Notes under the pieces: generated by a model
Databases searched by the model: none
What the model was told of the DNA's origin: nothing
The model's input: the letters and a program-made list of their open reading frames with translations, nothing else
Assembly (NCBI GenBank): GCA_028293775.1
Contig: JAQGOD010000243.1
Span: forward strand, 1-7,056
Direction: 5' to 3'
DNA length: 7,056 nt
DNA from: Gammaproteobacteria bacterium
Lineage (GTDB): Bacteria > Pseudomonadota > Gammaproteobacteria > Steroidobacterales > Steroidobacteraceae
In this document: piece after piece, positions 6,636 to 7,056 of the stretch
Layout: every line of letters begins with the position of its first letter
Numbering within the stretch: position 1 is the stretch's first letter
Program-made: the position numbers and the translations under genes

Positions 6636-7056
6636 TCAATCTATCTTCGGCGCAGTTCGCACGCGGATATGCAGCTCCTTGAGCTGCGCCTCACTGACTT
6701 CGGTCGGCGCATCCATGAGCAGATCCGCCGCGGTCTGGGTCTTCGGGAAGGCGATTACATCGCGGATGCTGTCGGCCCCGGCCATCAGCATGGCCAGCCG
6801 GTCCAGGCCAAAAGCGATGCCGCCGTGCGGTGGGGCCCCAAATTTAAGCGCATCGAGCAAGAATCCGAACTTCTGCCGGGCTTCTTCGGGGCTTATCCCT
6901 AACAGGTCAAACACCACGGATTGGAGCTCTTGATTGTGAATGCGCACGGATCCGCCGCCGATCTCCGAGCCGTTCAAAACCATGTCGTACGCCTTGGCAG
7001 TTGCCTCGCCCGGGCTCGCCGCCAGCGCCGCATAGTCCAGATTGGCCGGACTGGTA
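6636..7056 (-). CDS. aspS: Aspartyl-tRNA synthetase, C-terminal part only
   Basis: AspRS attaches aspartate to tRNA-Asp in the cytoplasm. Only the final 139 full codons before the stop are inside the window; the start lies beyond the right edge. The visible part is the end of the class II catalytic core. [19 protein letters not shown] is the conserved strand-rich segment, [25 protein letters not shown] contains class II motif 3 with its invariant arginine (GLDR), and [12 protein letters not shown] is the family signature. The C-terminal sequence then matches bacterial-type AspRS ([16 protein letters not shown]). The anticodon-binding domain and motifs 1 and 2 are not in view, so it cannot be judged whether the enzyme is discriminating or also charges tRNA-Asn. 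The stop TGA (6636-6638) is three bases from the nudB start. Nothing looks damaged. Confidence 0.97.
   Translation of the reverse strand, partial: TSPANLDYAALAASPGEATAKAYDMVLNGSEIGGGSVRIHNQELQSVVFDLLGISPEEARQKFGFLLDALKFGAPPHGGIAFGLDRLAMLMAGADSIRDVIAFPKTQTAADLLMDAPTEVSEAQLKELHIRVRTAPKID

Noticed and set aside
6187..6639. A 150-codon minus-strand frame overlapping all of nudB
   Set aside because: It covers the same DNA as nudB in another frame. nudB has a perfect Nudix box, while this frame has low-complexity Arg/Gly-rich sequence.

Overview
This window is a housekeeping stretch of a moderately GC-rich proteobacterial chromosome, most likely a gammaproteobacterium. The MutS N-terminus (TPMMQQYLR), the NudB sequence (FWQSVTGS) and the AspRS C-terminus read like gammaproteobacterial versions. 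The aspS-nudB pair is an E. coli arrangement, and the recA-pncC-mutS neighbourhood is familiar from pseudomonads and relatives. I cannot name a genus. No rRNA, tRNA, CRISPR array, insertion sequence or phage gene is visible, and no gene-free gap exceeds about 135 bases.

Layout. Positions 1-2120 on the minus strand hold, in transcription order, pncC (NMN amidohydrolase / CinA C-terminal family), thpR (RNA 2',3'-cyclic phosphodiesterase) and recA, whose last codons run off the left edge. pncC and thpR are 21 bp apart and probably cotranscribed. recA has its own extended -10 promoter in an 86-bp gap. Positions 2121-2255 are a divergent intergenic region with short repeats, a candidate sigma70 promoter and a likely operator. 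Positions 2256-2869 on the plus strand hold a compact type II toxin-antitoxin module: a Phd/YefM-like antitoxin and a PIN-domain VapC-like toxin. It is followed 67 bp later on the same strand by a complete mutS (2937-5558). From the right edge, on the minus strand, come the C-terminus of aspS, then nudB and a small alpha/beta hydrolase. These form a tightly spaced operon that converges on mutS, with the two stop codons overlapping.

Functionally, recA (recombination, SOS) and mutS (mismatch repair) form a genome-maintenance neighbourhood with an addiction-type module lodged between pncC and mutS. The toxin operon points into mutS with no convincing terminator between them, so its autoregulated promoter may contribute to mutS transcription. 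aspS-nudB links aspartyl-tRNA synthesis with folate biosynthesis; the hydrolase has no assigned substrate.

I looked for an undescribed system and found no strong candidate. The most interesting items are the position of the toxin-antitoxin module, its operator architecture, and unexplained palindromes around the recA promoter, where no canonical gammaproteobacterial LexA box is seen.
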